Below, piece after piece: positions 34,760 to 45,100 of a stretch of DNA of 64,000 nucleotides (its first letter is position 1; the number at the start of each line of letters is the position of its first letter). The notes under the pieces were generated by a model, which saw only the letters and a list, made by a program, of their open reading frames with translations, searched no databases and was not told the DNA's origin. The DNA comes from GWF2-38-69 sp965228125 (GTDB lineage Bacteria; Verrucomicrobiota; Lentisphaeria; Victivallales; GWF2-38-69). Position numbers and translations under genes: made by a program. The stretch covers positions 1,302,001 to 1,366,000 of the forward strand of contig OZ245791.1 in the NCBI GenBank assembly GCA_965228125.1, in the 5' to 3' direction.

Positions 34760-36873
34760 TTATTTTTCTCCAATATTTTTTCTTGAATATTATTTGGTAC
34801 TTTAGCAAAATGACATGGCTCCATTGAATAAGAAGCTCGCCCTTTAGAAATAGACCTGACGGTTGTAGCATAACCAAACATTTCAGCAAGAGGTACATGT
34901 GCGGTTATCTTAGTCTCATGTTCTGTAGTATCAAGCTCTACAATACTTCCCCTTCTGCTGGACACATCGCCTATAACGTCTCCCATATACTCTCCAGGAG
35001 TTACAATTTCCAGCTTCATTATGGGTTCAAGAAGCACAAGCCCTGCTTTTTTTGCGGCTTGTTTAATTGCCATTGAGCCTGCAATTTTAAATGCCATTTC
35101 AGACGAATCCACAGGGTGGTAGGATCCATCTAATATATTAACATGAAAATCTATCAAAGGATAACCGGCAAGAACTCCACTTTTAGCGGCTTCCTGAATA
35201 CCTTTCTCTATAGGCTTAATATATTCTTTTGGGATGTTTCCGCCTGTAACTTTGCTTTCTATAGTAACACCATGTCCGCGTTCCTGAGCAATCATCTCCA
35301 ATATTACATGTCCATATTGCCCTTTACCTCCTGACTGCCTAACAAATTTTGTATCTGCTTCAGCATTAGAAGATATAGTTTCCCTATAAGCTACTTGCGG
35401 CTGCCCTGAATTAGCAACAACTTTATATTCTCTAATCAGCCTATCCATGATAATGTCAAGGTGTAGCTCTCCCATTCCTGAAATAATAGTCTGTCCTGTC
35501 TCTTCATCACTTTTTACAACAAAAGTAGGATCTTCATCGGAAAGGGCGCCCAATGCAGAATACAATTTATCTCTGTCAGCCTGAGTTTTAGGTTCAACTG
35601 CAATAGAAATAACCGGTTCAGGAAAATTCATAGCTTCAAGAACTATTCTGTTATTTTCAATGCATATCGTATCGCCTGTAGTAACATCTTTAAGCCCAAC
35701 TGCGGCAGCTATATCTCCACTAAATATGGCTTCTCTTTCTTCTCTTGTATTTGCATGCATCTGAAGAAGTCTGCCAAACCGTTCTGTTTTTCTTGTTCTG
35801 GGATTATAGATGGTCATACCAGTTCTGGCTGTTCCGGAATATATCCTAAAAAATGTAAGTTTCCCGACATAAGGATCGTTCATTATTTTGAACGCCAAAG
35901 CAGAAAAAGGCTCTGTATCTCCTACATGAACGCTTTTTTTCTCTTCTGAATGAGGATCTGTCCCTTCAATACTCCAGATATCAAGCGGAGAAGGCAGATA
36001 CTCAATAATTGAATCAAGCAAAAGCTGAACTCCTTTGTTCTTAAAAGAAGTTCCGCAAATTACAGGAACTATATTTCCGCTTACAACAGAATCTCTCAAA
36101 GCTTTTCTGATAAGGTCAACATCCGGCCTTTTGTTTTCAAGAAAAAGTTCCATTATCTCATCATTAAACTCGGCAAGGCACTCAATTAGATAATTCAAAT
36201 ATTCTTCAACTTTTTCTTCATACTCTTTACCGAACCCTTCCTCTTCTCTAACGACTGAACCGAACTCATCTCCATCAAAAAAATAGGACTTCTTTTCTAT
36301 AATATCTATCATGCCGGAGAAATCGCTTTCTTTACCGATTGGAACCTGAATCGGAACTGCAGTGGCATTTAGCTTTGAGCGCATTTCCTTTACGACTTTT
36401 TCAAAATCCGCCCCTGTCCTATCCATTTTGTTAACAAATGCAATTAGTGGCACACTATATTTTCTTGCTTGTCTCCATACAGTTTCTGTTTGAGGCTGTA
36501 CTCCTCCTACTGCACAAAATACACTAACTGCTCCGTCGAGGACTCTAAGTGATCTTTCAACTTCCGCTGTAAAATCCACATGTCCCGGTGTGTCAATAAT
36601 ATTTATCCTGTGATTTTTCCAGGCACATGTAGTGGCTGCAGAAGTAATTGTTATTCCCCTTTCTTGTTCCTGTATCATCCAATCCATCGTAGCGGTGCCC
36701 TCGTGAACCTCGCCCATTTTATAGTTAACGCCTGTATAATAGAGGATACGTTCAGTTGTAGTCGTTTTTCCTGCATCAATATGAGCAATAATGCCTATAT
36801 TCCGCACATCAGAAAGGTGGAATTTTCTGCCCGTTAGTTCTTTATAATCTTTTTTTTCTGTTGCTTTTGCCAT
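34756..36873 (-). CDS. fusA: Translation elongation factor G
   Basis: A 705-residue translocase GTPase. The G motifs are complete: AHIDAGKTTTTERIL (P loop), the switch region GITITSAATT, DTPGHVDFT and NKMDRTGADF. Domains II-V follow, with the domain IV loop and the C-terminal GRASYSMEPCHFAKVP. The N terminus has a 14-residue basic extension before RNIGIIAHI. It sits between rpsG (23 bp) and rpsJ (overlap). No second EF-G copy is visible in the window. Confidence 0.97.
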   Translation of the reverse strand: MAKATEKKDYKELTGRKFHLSDVRNIGIIAHIDAGKTTTTERILYYTGVNYKMGEVHEGTATMDWMIQEQERGITITSAATTCAWKNHRINIIDTPGHVDFTAEVERSLRVLDGAVSVFCAVGGVQPQTETVWRQARKYSVPLIAFVNKMDRTGADFEKVVKEMRSKLNATAVPIQVPIGKESDFSGMIDIIEKKSYFFDGDEFGSVVREEEGFGKEYEEKVEEYLNYLIECLAEFNDEIMELFLENKRPDVDLIRKALRDSVVSGNIVPVICGTSFKNKGVQLLLDSIIEYLPSPLDIWSIEGTDPHSEEKKSVHVGDTEPFSALAFKIMNDPYVGKLTFFRIYSGTARTGMTIYNPRTRKTERFGRLLQMHANTREEREAIFSGDIAAAVGLKDVTTGDTICIENNRIVLEAMNFPEPVISIAVEPKTQADRDKLYSALGALSDEDPTFVVKSDEETGQTIISGMGELHLDIIMDRLIREYKVVANSGQPQVAYRETISSNAEADTKFVRQSGGKGQYGHVILEMIAQERGHGVTIESKVTGGNIPKEYIKPIEKGIQEAAKSGVLAGYPLIDFHVNILDGSYHPVDSSEMAFKIAGSMAIKQAAKKAGLVLLEPIMKLEIVTPGEYMGDVIGDVSSRRGSIVELDTTEHETKITAHVPLAEMFGYATTVRSISKGRASYSMEPCHFAKVPNNIQEKILEKNK

Positions 36874-36896
36874 TTACAATCAATTTAACCTAATAA

Positions 36897-37367
36897 TTAC
36901 CAACGATAATGGGCAAAAGCTTTATTGGCCTGCGCCATCTTGTGAGTGTCTTCCTTTTTCTTTATGGCTGAACCCGTATTGTCAAAAGCATCAAGCAGTT
37001 CAGATGCAAGAGCTTTCTTCATAGGAACACCCTTTCTTCCTTGTGAATAGTTTGTAATCCATTTCATAGCCAAACAAACTTGTCTTTCCTGTTGGATTTC
37101 AACAGGCACTTGGTAGGTAGCTCCGCCAACTCTTCTGCTTTTAACTTCAAGCCTTGGTTTTGCATTCTCTAAAGCTTGTATGAAAACCTCCAAAGGATCC
37201 AAATCTTTTTTCTTTTTTTTGATTTCGTCAAATGCTCCATATACAATCCCTTGCGCCGTAGACTTCTTGCCTCTTTCCATAATTTCATGAACCAAGCGTG
37301 CTACAAGCTCGCTATTGTATTTAGGATCGGGAGTGATTTCCCTTTTTTCTGCTCTGTGTCTTCTCAT
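36897..37367 (-). CDS. rpsG: 30S ribosomal protein S7
   Basis: A 156-residue S7, the primary binder of the 16S 3' domain and assembly starter of the small-subunit head. MRRHRAEKREITPDPKYNSELVARLVHEIMERGKK and GGATYQVPVEI, with KMAQANKAFAHYRW at the end, are standard. In E. coli S7 represses its operon through the rpsL-rpsG spacer; here that spacer of about 106 bp also contains a hairpin. Confidence 0.96.
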   Translation of the reverse strand: MRRHRAEKREITPDPKYNSELVARLVHEIMERGKKSTAQGIVYGAFDEIKKKKKDLDPLEVFIQALENAKPRLEVKSRRVGGATYQVPVEIQQERQVCLAMKWITNYSQGRKGVPMKKALASELLDAFDNTGSAIKKKEDTHKMAQANKAFAHYRW

Positions 37368-37418
37368 CCTTGCTTTTCCTCAAATATTTTAACTTTTACT
37401 TAGAGTTCATTACAATAA

Positions 37419-37448
37419 ATCTGCCGACATCTTACGACATCGACAGAT
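37419..37448 (-). promoter_or_regulatory. Hairpin in the rpsL-rpsG spacer, possible S7 control site
   Basis: In the minus-strand RNA, AUCUGUCGA pairs with UCGGCAGAU (nine pairs, one G-U) around a 12-nt loop. The stem starts 26 nt after the rpsL stop and the rpsG start is 52 nt further on. The following U run is weak, so it looks more like a regulatory or processing element than a terminator. Confidence 0.4.
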
Positions 37449-37473
37449 CTTTATATCTCAAAATCAAATCAAA

Positions 37474-37884
37474 TTACTTCTTTTTCCCTGCTTTAGCTGC
37501 ATCTGCGGCGCCTGCTTTGGGTTGTTTTGCACCATATTTTGAACGGCTGCGCCTGCGTTTGTCTACTCCCAGACTGTCAAGGGCTCCACGAACTATGTGG
37601 TAACGAACACCTGGAAGGTCTCTTACACGGCCGCCTTTAACAAGAACCACCGAGTGTTCCTGAAGGTTATGCCCTTCTCCTCCGATATAAGCCGTTACTT
37701 CTTCGCCATTTGTCAAGCGAACTTTGGCTATCTTCCTAAGAGCTGAGTTCGGCTTTTTAGGAGTTCTTGTAGTTACTTGAGTGCATATACCTCTTCTTTG
37801 AGGACACCCCTTCAAAGCACGAGCTTTTACTTTCTTAAATTTTCTAGTTCTACCAGTTTTTACTAACTGATTTATTGTAGGCAT
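37474..37884 (-). CDS. rpsL: 30S ribosomal protein S12
   Basis: A 136-residue decoding-centre protein. I chose the ATG at 37884 (MPTINQLV), with AGGTG 8 nt upstream; another ATG two codons earlier is too close to the site. RTPKKPNSALRK contains the streptomycin-sensitive Lys (position 43 in E. coli numbering), and GGRVRDLPGVRYH contains the aspartate that RimO methylthiolates. An Ala/Lys-rich tail of about 12 residues follows RSKYGAK. Nothing suggests streptomycin resistance. Confidence 0.96.
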   Translation of the reverse strand: MPTINQLVKTGRTRKFKKVKARALKGCPQRRGICTQVTTRTPKKPNSALRKIAKVRLTNGEEVTAYIGGEGHNLQEHSVVLVKGGRVRDLPGVRYHIVRGALDSLGVDKRRRSRSKYGAKQPKAGAADAAKAGKKK

Positions 37885-37963
37885 ATTCATTCACCTGTAT
37901 AAAGTTATTTTTAATCAAAGAGCGTTTAATCTAACATTATTTGACTCTTATACAAATTATTTT

Positions 37964-40900
37964 TTAATTTTCTTTCTCTATTGACAATATTTCAGCGGCC
38001 TTGGCCGTTGCGGCAGTCTCTTCGAGTGTCAGCTTGTCTTGATTCTCATCTTCAGTTTTGAATTCGAGTTCAACTTCTTCGGCAAGTTTAACAACATTCA
38101 ACGCTGTATATTCACCGCTTCCTGTTCCAGCAGGTATCAAATGGCCTGTAATTACATTTTCTTTGAAGCCTCTTAAAATGTCAACCTTACCTAAAATAGC
38201 GGCGTCCGCAAGAATTCTTGTCGTATCTTGGAATGAAGCTGCAGAAATAAAACTTTCTGTTTCCAGAGAAGCTTTAGTTATTCCAAGCAAAACAGGGTCT
38301 GCTTCAGCAGGAATGCCGCCATTCTGGATAACTTTTCTGTTTTCATTGATAAAGTTACGCTTGTCTATCTGTTCACCAGGCAAATACTGACTTGATCCTG
38401 CTTCAGTAATTCTTACTTTCTGCAACATCTGTTTAACAATTACTTCTATGTGCTTGTCGTTGATTTCTACTCCCTGAGCTCTATAAACCATTTGGACTTC
38501 ATTAACCAGATATTTCTGAAGTTCCTGTGGCCCGCAGATTTCAAGTAAATCATGCGGTACGACAGAACCGTCAGTAAGCTTCTGTCCTTTTTGCACAATG
38601 TCGCCTTTTCTCACAGTAAGATGCTTGTGAGATGGAATGGAATGTTCCTCAATTAAAGTAGGATCTTCCAAGTCGTGCATGATCAGTTGTATTTTACCTC
38701 TTCCCATTCTTCCAATTTCAACACGGCCAGTCATTCTTGCAATTTCCGCAAGTTCTTTTGGCCTTCTGGCTTCAAACAGCTCGGCAACACGAGGTAGTCC
38801 TCCTGTAATATCCTTATTCTTCGAAAGCTGTCTTGGAAGTCTGGCAATTACTGTGCCCATTTCAATGTTATCATTTTCCTTTACCATCAGATAAGCTCCC
38901 GATGGCAGAGGATGATGGTCAAGTATTTCATCTTCTTCATTCAACAGAACTATCTGTGGGTGTAAATCTTCTCTGTGTTCCATGACTGTTATTTCTTCGA
39001 TACCGCTAGATCTTACCTCGCGATTCAAAGTAATTCCGTCAATAAGATCTTTGAATTCAACATGTCCTGATACTTCTGCAAGAATAGGAATATTAAACGG
39101 ATCCCATTTTGCAACAAGATCACCTTCTTTCACTAAGTCTTTTTCGTTGAAGAAAAGAGTTGCTCCGACAAGCAGTTCATATTTTTCGACAGTTATTCCG
39201 TCTTCATCTTTAATGCTTATACTTCCTGATTTAACCACTTTTTTAAATTTTTCTGAGTCTTCAATATATCTTACATTATCCCCGTAGTGCACGTGTCCGG
39301 CAGCTCTGATTATAATCTGAGACTGCTGCATGGAGGATGATGCTGTACCACCGATATGGAATGTACGCATTGTCAACTGTGTTCCAGGTTCACCTATAGA
39401 CTGAGCGGCGATTATACCGACAGCATCGCCAGTCGCAGCCATTCTATTTGAAGCAAGGTTCTTTCCATAACACTTAACGCAAACTCCAAATTCGGTTTCA
39501 CATGTCAAAGGAGACCTGATTGTAACTTCCTTCACGCCTTCTTTGTCTATGGTTGCTGCCAATTCGTCAGATATATAGTCGTTTGCTCTTGCAAAATATT
39601 TTCCTCTTCCTTTAGCTGGAATATCCTTTGCACAATACCTTCCTTTAATCCTATCTTTCAGGGGCACAATTTCTTCACCGGCATCTTTTAGCGCGCTTAC
39701 GACTATCCCGTTTGTAGTCCCGCAATCATCTTCAGTGCAAATTATGTCCTGAGACACATCTACCAGCTTTCTTGTCATATATCCTGAGTCAGCTGTCTTC
39801 AATGCTGTGTCGGCCAAACCTTTTCTTGCACCATGAGTACTAATGAAGTATTCCTGTACTTTCAATCCTTCTCTAAAGTTTGAAATAACTGGATTTTCCA
39901 TAATTTCACCTGAGGGTTTAGCCATCAATCCGCGCATCCCTGCAAGCTGCTTAATCTGGTCTCTGCTACCTCTGGCTCCTGAATCTAGCATAGCATATAC
40001 AGGATTGATTTCGCCTTCTTTCACAGTCCCTGCCCTTAGAGTCTTAATGAGCTCATCAGCAAGAGTATTTGATGTTTTACTCCACACGTCAATAATCTTG
40101 TTCATTCGTTCATCTTCAGTAATAATACCTTTATTATACTGTTTTTGAACCTTTTCGATTTCCGCGTGTGATTTTTCGATTTCTGCATCTTTAACTTTAG
40201 GAACATTCAAGTCTGCGACAGATATTGAAAAACCAGATCTAGTTGCATACTCATAGCCAAGAGCTTTTACTGAATCTAAAACTTTTACTGTTGCATTATG
40301 CCCTGAGTACATATAACAATCACCAACCAGCTTGTTAAGGACTTTTTTGCCAGTCTGATTATTAAAGAAACCCAATTCGCTTGGCCATATTTCATTAAAT
40401 TTACATCTTCCCATGGTAGTGGTAATGTATTTAGCTTTCTTATCACCCCAAATTGTATCTTTTCCGAAATCAGGATTAGGGATTTTGACCAAGTCATGAA
40501 TTTTGATTATCCCACTATCATATGCAGCTAAGAGTTCAAAATACCCGCCATATATTTTGGGTTTTTCATTTGTATCATTAGTAGTCGTTAAATAATACGC
40601 ACCCAAAGTTATATCCTGTGACGGAGTAGCAATAGGTTTTCCATTTGATGGTGAGAAAATATTATTAGGCGCTAACATCAAAAGTTTACTTTCAAGCTGA
40701 GCGGCGCCGGACAATGGTATATGGACAGCCATCTGGTCACCGTCAAAGTCAGCATTGTAAGCAGTACAAACCAACGGATGAATTCTTATCGCCGATCCTT
40801 CAATCAGTACCGGATTAAATGCCTGAATACTCAATCTGTGAAGAGTTGGTGCACGATTTAATAGAACAGGATGTCCCTTTGTTACTTCTTCCAAAATATC

Positions 40901-42136
40901 CCAAACTACACTGTCACCTCTTTCAATCATTTTCTTTGCGCTTCTTACAGTATGAACATAACCGCGATCTTTAAGATGCCTGATGATGAATGGTTCAAAA
41001 AGCGTCAAAGCCATTTTTTTAGGCAATCCGCACTGATCCAGTCTGAGTTCAGGACCAACTACGATTACTGAACGGCCGGAATAATCAACGCGCTTACCCA
41101 ATAAGTTCTGTCTAAAACGGCCGCCTTTACCTTTAAGCATATCGCTCAATGATTTAAGCGGACGATTTCCAGCGCCTGTAATAGCTCTTCCGTGCCTTCC
41201 ATTATCCATAAGAGCATCAACAGCTTCCTGTAGCATTCTTTTTTCATTTCTTATGATCACTTCAGGAGTCTTGAGCTGAAGAAGATTCTTCAAGCGGTTA
41301 TTCCGATAAATAACCCTTCTATACAAGTCATTTAGATCGTATGTAGCAAATCTGCCTCCTTCCAAAGGAACCAATGGCCTTAATTCAGGCGGGATAACAG
41401 GAAGAACATCCAGAATCATCCACTCAGGTTTAGCACCGCTGGTTGTAAAACCTTCAATCAGCCTTAAACGCTTGGCTATTTTTTTTCTTATAGCTCTGCT
41501 TTTAGTAGCATACATTTGCGTGCCAAGGTCATGTTTGAGTGTTTCCATGTCAAGGCGTTCAAGAAGCTGTTTAATCGCAGGCGCACCCATGTCAGCTACA
41601 AAAGAAGTAGCTCCATAAAGTTCTCTTGCCTCGCGGTATTCTATCTCGCTCAGAGTCTGAGTTACTTTCAACGGGGTATCGCCAGCATCTATAACAACCC
41701 ATTCTTCATAATAAATTACTCTTTCTAGTGCTCTTGCCGTCATATCAAGAATCAAACCAATCCTGCTCGGCATACACTTGAAAAACCAGACGTGGGAAAC
41801 AGGTACAGCCAATTCAATATGCCCCATTCTTTCACGTCTTACTCTTGAGACTGTAACTTCGACACCGCACCTGTCGCAAATAACGCCTTTATATTTAATA
41901 CGCTTGTATTTGCCGCAGCTGCACTCCCAGTCACGGCTGGGCCCGAAAATCCTTTCGCAGAACAATCCGCCTTTTTCAGGTTTGAAACTTCTGTAGTTGA
42001 TAGTTTCAGGGTTCTTTATTTCTCCATGACTCCATGAGCGAATGCGTTCCGGAGAAGCAACATTTATAGAAACAGCTTCGAAAATATTTTCTTCCACATG
42101 TTCGACGTTTCTATTTGACATATTTGTATCTATCAT
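37964..42136 (-). CDS. rpoC: RNA polymerase beta' subunit
   Basis: A 1,390-residue catalytic subunit. The N-terminal zinc ribbon has Cys72, Cys74, Cys87 and Cys90 (ECSCGKYKRIKYKGVICDRC). The active-site NADFDGDQMAVH binds the two magnesium ions. A second zinc site is in the CETEFGVCVKC region, and the trigger-loop segment GEPGTQLTMRTFHIGG is intact. It follows rpoB after 20 bp and precedes rpsL after 79 bp. The C-terminal tail is Glu/Lys-rich and variable. Confidence 0.97.
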   Translation of the reverse strand: MIDTNMSNRNVEHVEENIFEAVSINVASPERIRSWSHGEIKNPETINYRSFKPEKGGLFCERIFGPSRDWECSCGKYKRIKYKGVICDRCGVEVTVSRVRRERMGHIELAVPVSHVWFFKCMPSRIGLILDMTARALERVIYYEEWVVIDAGDTPLKVTQTLSEIEYREARELYGATSFVADMGAPAIKQLLERLDMETLKHDLGTQMYATKSRAIRKKIAKRLRLIEGFTTSGAKPEWMILDVLPVIPPELRPLVPLEGGRFATYDLNDLYRRVIYRNNRLKNLLQLKTPEVIIRNEKRMLQEAVDALMDNGRHGRAITGAGNRPLKSLSDMLKGKGGRFRQNLLGKRVDYSGRSVIVVGPELRLDQCGLPKKMALTLFEPFIIRHLKDRGYVHTVRSAKKMIERGDSVVWDILEEVTKGHPVLLNRAPTLHRLSIQAFNPVLIEGSAIRIHPLVCTAYNADFDGDQMAVHIPLSGAAQLESKLLMLAPNNIFSPSNGKPIATPSQDITLGAYYLTTTNDTNEKPKIYGGYFELLAAYDSGIIKIHDLVKIPNPDFGKDTIWGDKKAKYITTTMGRCKFNEIWPSELGFFNNQTGKKVLNKLVGDCYMYSGHNATVKVLDSVKALGYEYATRSGFSISVADLNVPKVKDAEIEKSHAEIEKVQKQYNKGIITEDERMNKIIDVWSKTSNTLADELIKTLRAGTVKEGEINPVYAMLDSGARGSRDQIKQLAGMRGLMAKPSGEIMENPVISNFREGLKVQEYFISTHGARKGLADTALKTADSGYMTRKLVDVSQDIICTEDDCGTTNGIVVSALKDAGEEIVPLKDRIKGRYCAKDIPAKGRGKYFARANDYISDELAATIDKEGVKEVTIRSPLTCETEFGVCVKCYGKNLASNRMAATGDAVGIIAAQSIGEPGTQLTMRTFHIGGTASSSMQQSQIIIRAAGHVHYGDNVRYIEDSEKFKKVVKSGSISIKDEDGITVEKYELLVGATLFFNEKDLVKEGDLVAKWDPFNIPILAEVSGHVEFKDLIDGITLNREVRSSGIEEITVMEHREDLHPQIVLLNEEDEILDHHPLPSGAYLMVKENDNIEMGTVIARLPRQLSKNKDITGGLPRVAELFEARRPKELAEIARMTGRVEIGRMGRGKIQLIMHDLEDPTLIEEHSIPSHKHLTVRKGDIVQKGQKLTDGSVVPHDLLEICGPQELQKYLVNEVQMVYRAQGVEINDKHIEVIVKQMLQKVRITEAGSSQYLPGEQIDKRNFINENRKVIQNGGIPAEADPVLLGITKASLETESFISAASFQDTTRILADAAILGKVDILRGFKENVITGHLIPAGTGSGEYTALNVVKLAEEVELEFKTEDENQDKLTLEETAATAKAAEILSIEKEN

Positions 42137-42156
42137 AGTAGAACTCCTTGCTTAGA

Positions 42157-45100
42157 TTAAGAAAGACTGCTGACATCTTTTACGACTTGAATATCAAGCC
42201 CAAGACTCATCATTTCTTTCATAAGCACATTAAATGACTCAGGACGGCCTGCCTCTAGAACATTTTGGCCTCTGACTATTGATTCATACATTCTTGTACG
42301 GCCAACTACATCGTCACTCTTGACTGTAAGCATTTCCTGCAGAGTGTAAGCCGCGCCATAGGCTTCAAGTGCCCACACTTCCATTTCTCCGAAACGCTGA
42401 CCTCCATGTTGTGCCTTGCCTCCGAGAGGTTGCTGAGTAACAAGCGAATATGGTCCTACAGATCTCGCATGGATCTTATTGGCAACAAGATGGTCTAGTT
42501 TTAGCATATATATTTTCCCGACAGTAACTCTTTGATGGAACCTACTGCCTGTTCTTCCATCGTACAGATCAACTTTACCGTCAAATACCCATTTGCCATC
42601 TTTGTTTACAAAGCCCCAATGCATATTCTCGCCATTTTCTTCTTCGTATTTTTTGTTGGCTTTTTCAAATAAATCAATAATCTTTTCTTCTTTAGGTCCA
42701 TCAAATACAGGACATGCGACTTTCATTCCAAGCATACTTGCGGCCCAGCCCAAATGCGTTTCAAGAACTTGACCGACATTCATACGGCTAGGTACGCCAA
42801 GGGGATTCAGAACGATGTCAACTGGTGTTCCGTCTGCGAGGAACGGCATATCTTCTACAGCTACTATTTTAGCTACAATACCTTTATTCCCATGCCTTCC
42901 TGCCATCTTATCACCGACTTGGAGTTTCCTCTTTGTTGCGATATATACTTTTACTTTTTTGACCGCACCAAGTTCGATATCCTGTCCGCTTTCCAGCGAC
43001 ACGACTGCTTCATCCCTATCTTTCTCTATCTTCTCAATTTTAGGCAGATATTTTTTTGCAATATCATCTATCTGCTTTTTCATTGGGCAATCTTCCATTC
43101 TGTAATATCTGATCTTGTTTGCAAGCTTATTGATACCACTTGAAGTGACCCTTCGATTAGAAGAAATCAAAATCATATCCTTCTTGGAAGACGAAGTATC
43201 GTATATCGGATGGGTTAACTTTTCCTTGAGCATTATATCGGTAAGTTCATTGACCAATTCTTCTATTAAAACAGAGTATTCTGCTTTAGCATTGTCTTTA
43301 ATGTGCTTACATTGTCTTCTGAGCTCAGTTTTTGTCATAGCAGATTTGTTGGCATCCTTTGAATGCTCAACTCTAACATCCATAACAACACCTGTTATTC
43401 CGCTGCCGACAATTAAACTCGAATCTTTTACATCAGCGGCTTTTTCACCGAATATTGCACGTAGTAATCTCTCTTCAGGAGCAAGCTCTGTTTCTGATTT
43501 TGGAGTAATTTTACCAACAAGAATATCGCCGGGTTTAACTTCAGCTCCAAGGCGAATAACTCCGTCAGGGCCAAGATTTCTCAAAGCTTCTTCGCTGACG
43601 TTTGGAATGTCCCTTGTAATTTCCTCAGGCCCGAGCTTGGTATCTCTGGCTATTGTTTCAAATTCTGAAACGTGGATGCTTGTATATACATCTTCTTTTA
43701 CAACTCTTTCGCTAATAACAATAGCATCCTCAAAATTATATCCGCACCATGACATAAATGCCACAGTTAGGTTCTTGCCAAGAGCAAGCTCTCCGTTTGA
43801 TGTAGCGGCTCCATCAGCAATAATATCACCTTTTTTCAGACTCATTCCTGATTTAACTACAGGTCTCTGATTAATGCTCGTCCCTGCGTTCGTACGCAAA
43901 AACTTATATAATTCATAAATTTGAGCTTGTTCAGGTCTGCTTGTCTTATCTAACGGTTTCCCATCAACAGTCAATACTACTTTGTCTCCTGATACTTCTG
44001 CTACTATCCCGTCTTCTCTTGCAGTAATTACAGCTTTAGTATCTATAGCTACACGCGCTTCCAAACCTGTGCCAACTACTGGTGCTTCAGTTGTTAATAG
44101 CGTGACAGCCTGTCTCTGCATATTCGAACCCATTAGTGCGCGGTTTGCATCATCGTGTTCAAGGAACGGGATAAGGGCAGCAGCTCCGCTTACGAGTTGT
44201 TTTGGAGAAACGTCTATAAGTTGAACTTCTGCTTTAGCTTTTTCTACAGGCTCTCCCTGATATCTGGACATCACTGTTTTATTTATAAACTTATTCTCTT
44301 CGTCCAAAGGGGCATTAGCTTGAGCTATCACATAATGTTCTTCTTCATCGGCTGTAAGATAAACTATTTCATCCGTAACCTTACAGCTTTTTACGACTCT
44401 GTACGGCGTTTCTAAAAATCCAAAAGGATTAACTCTTGCATACAATGACATCGAAGAAATAAGTCCAATGTTGGGACCTTCAGGTGTCTCAATAGGGCAG
44501 ACTCTTCCATAATGGCTGGTGTGAACGTCACGAACTTCAAAACCAGCTCTTTCTCTGTTCAACCCGCCTGGCCCAAGTGCACTGAGTCTCCTCTTGTTTG
44601 TCAATTCTGAAAGAGGATTAGTCTGGTCCATAAATTGTGATAACTGGTTTCTTGCAAAAAAATCTCTTATTACGCTTGCAAAAGCCTTTGGATTGACAAG
44701 CTTTCCAGGTGTCATTACCGACTCATTCATTCCAAGCAAAGTCATTCTTTCGCGAATAAGTCTTTCTGTCCTTACCAAACCTATACGGCACTGATTCTGA
44801 AGCTGTTCGCCAACAGTTTTTATCCTTCTGCTTCCCAAATGGTCAATATCGTCAACTTTGCCGCCTGAACATCTTAATTTCATCAGATAACTGGTTGCGC
44901 CAATCAAATCCTCTCTAGTGAGAGTTCTTGTATCTTTAGGTACATCCAAACCTAAACGTTTATTGATTTTATGCCTCCCGACAAAACCAATATCGTACCT
45001 CTTAACATCAAAGAAAAGCCTTTCCAGAAGCTGGGTTGCATTTTGAATGCTCGGTGGGTCTCCGGGTCTCATCCTTCTATAGATTTCTTTAAGAGCTTCT

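Noticed and set aside
42754..44224. Several long plus-strand frames opposite rpoB
   Set aside because: They are mirror frames of a conserved gene and have no family resemblance or ribosome-binding sites.
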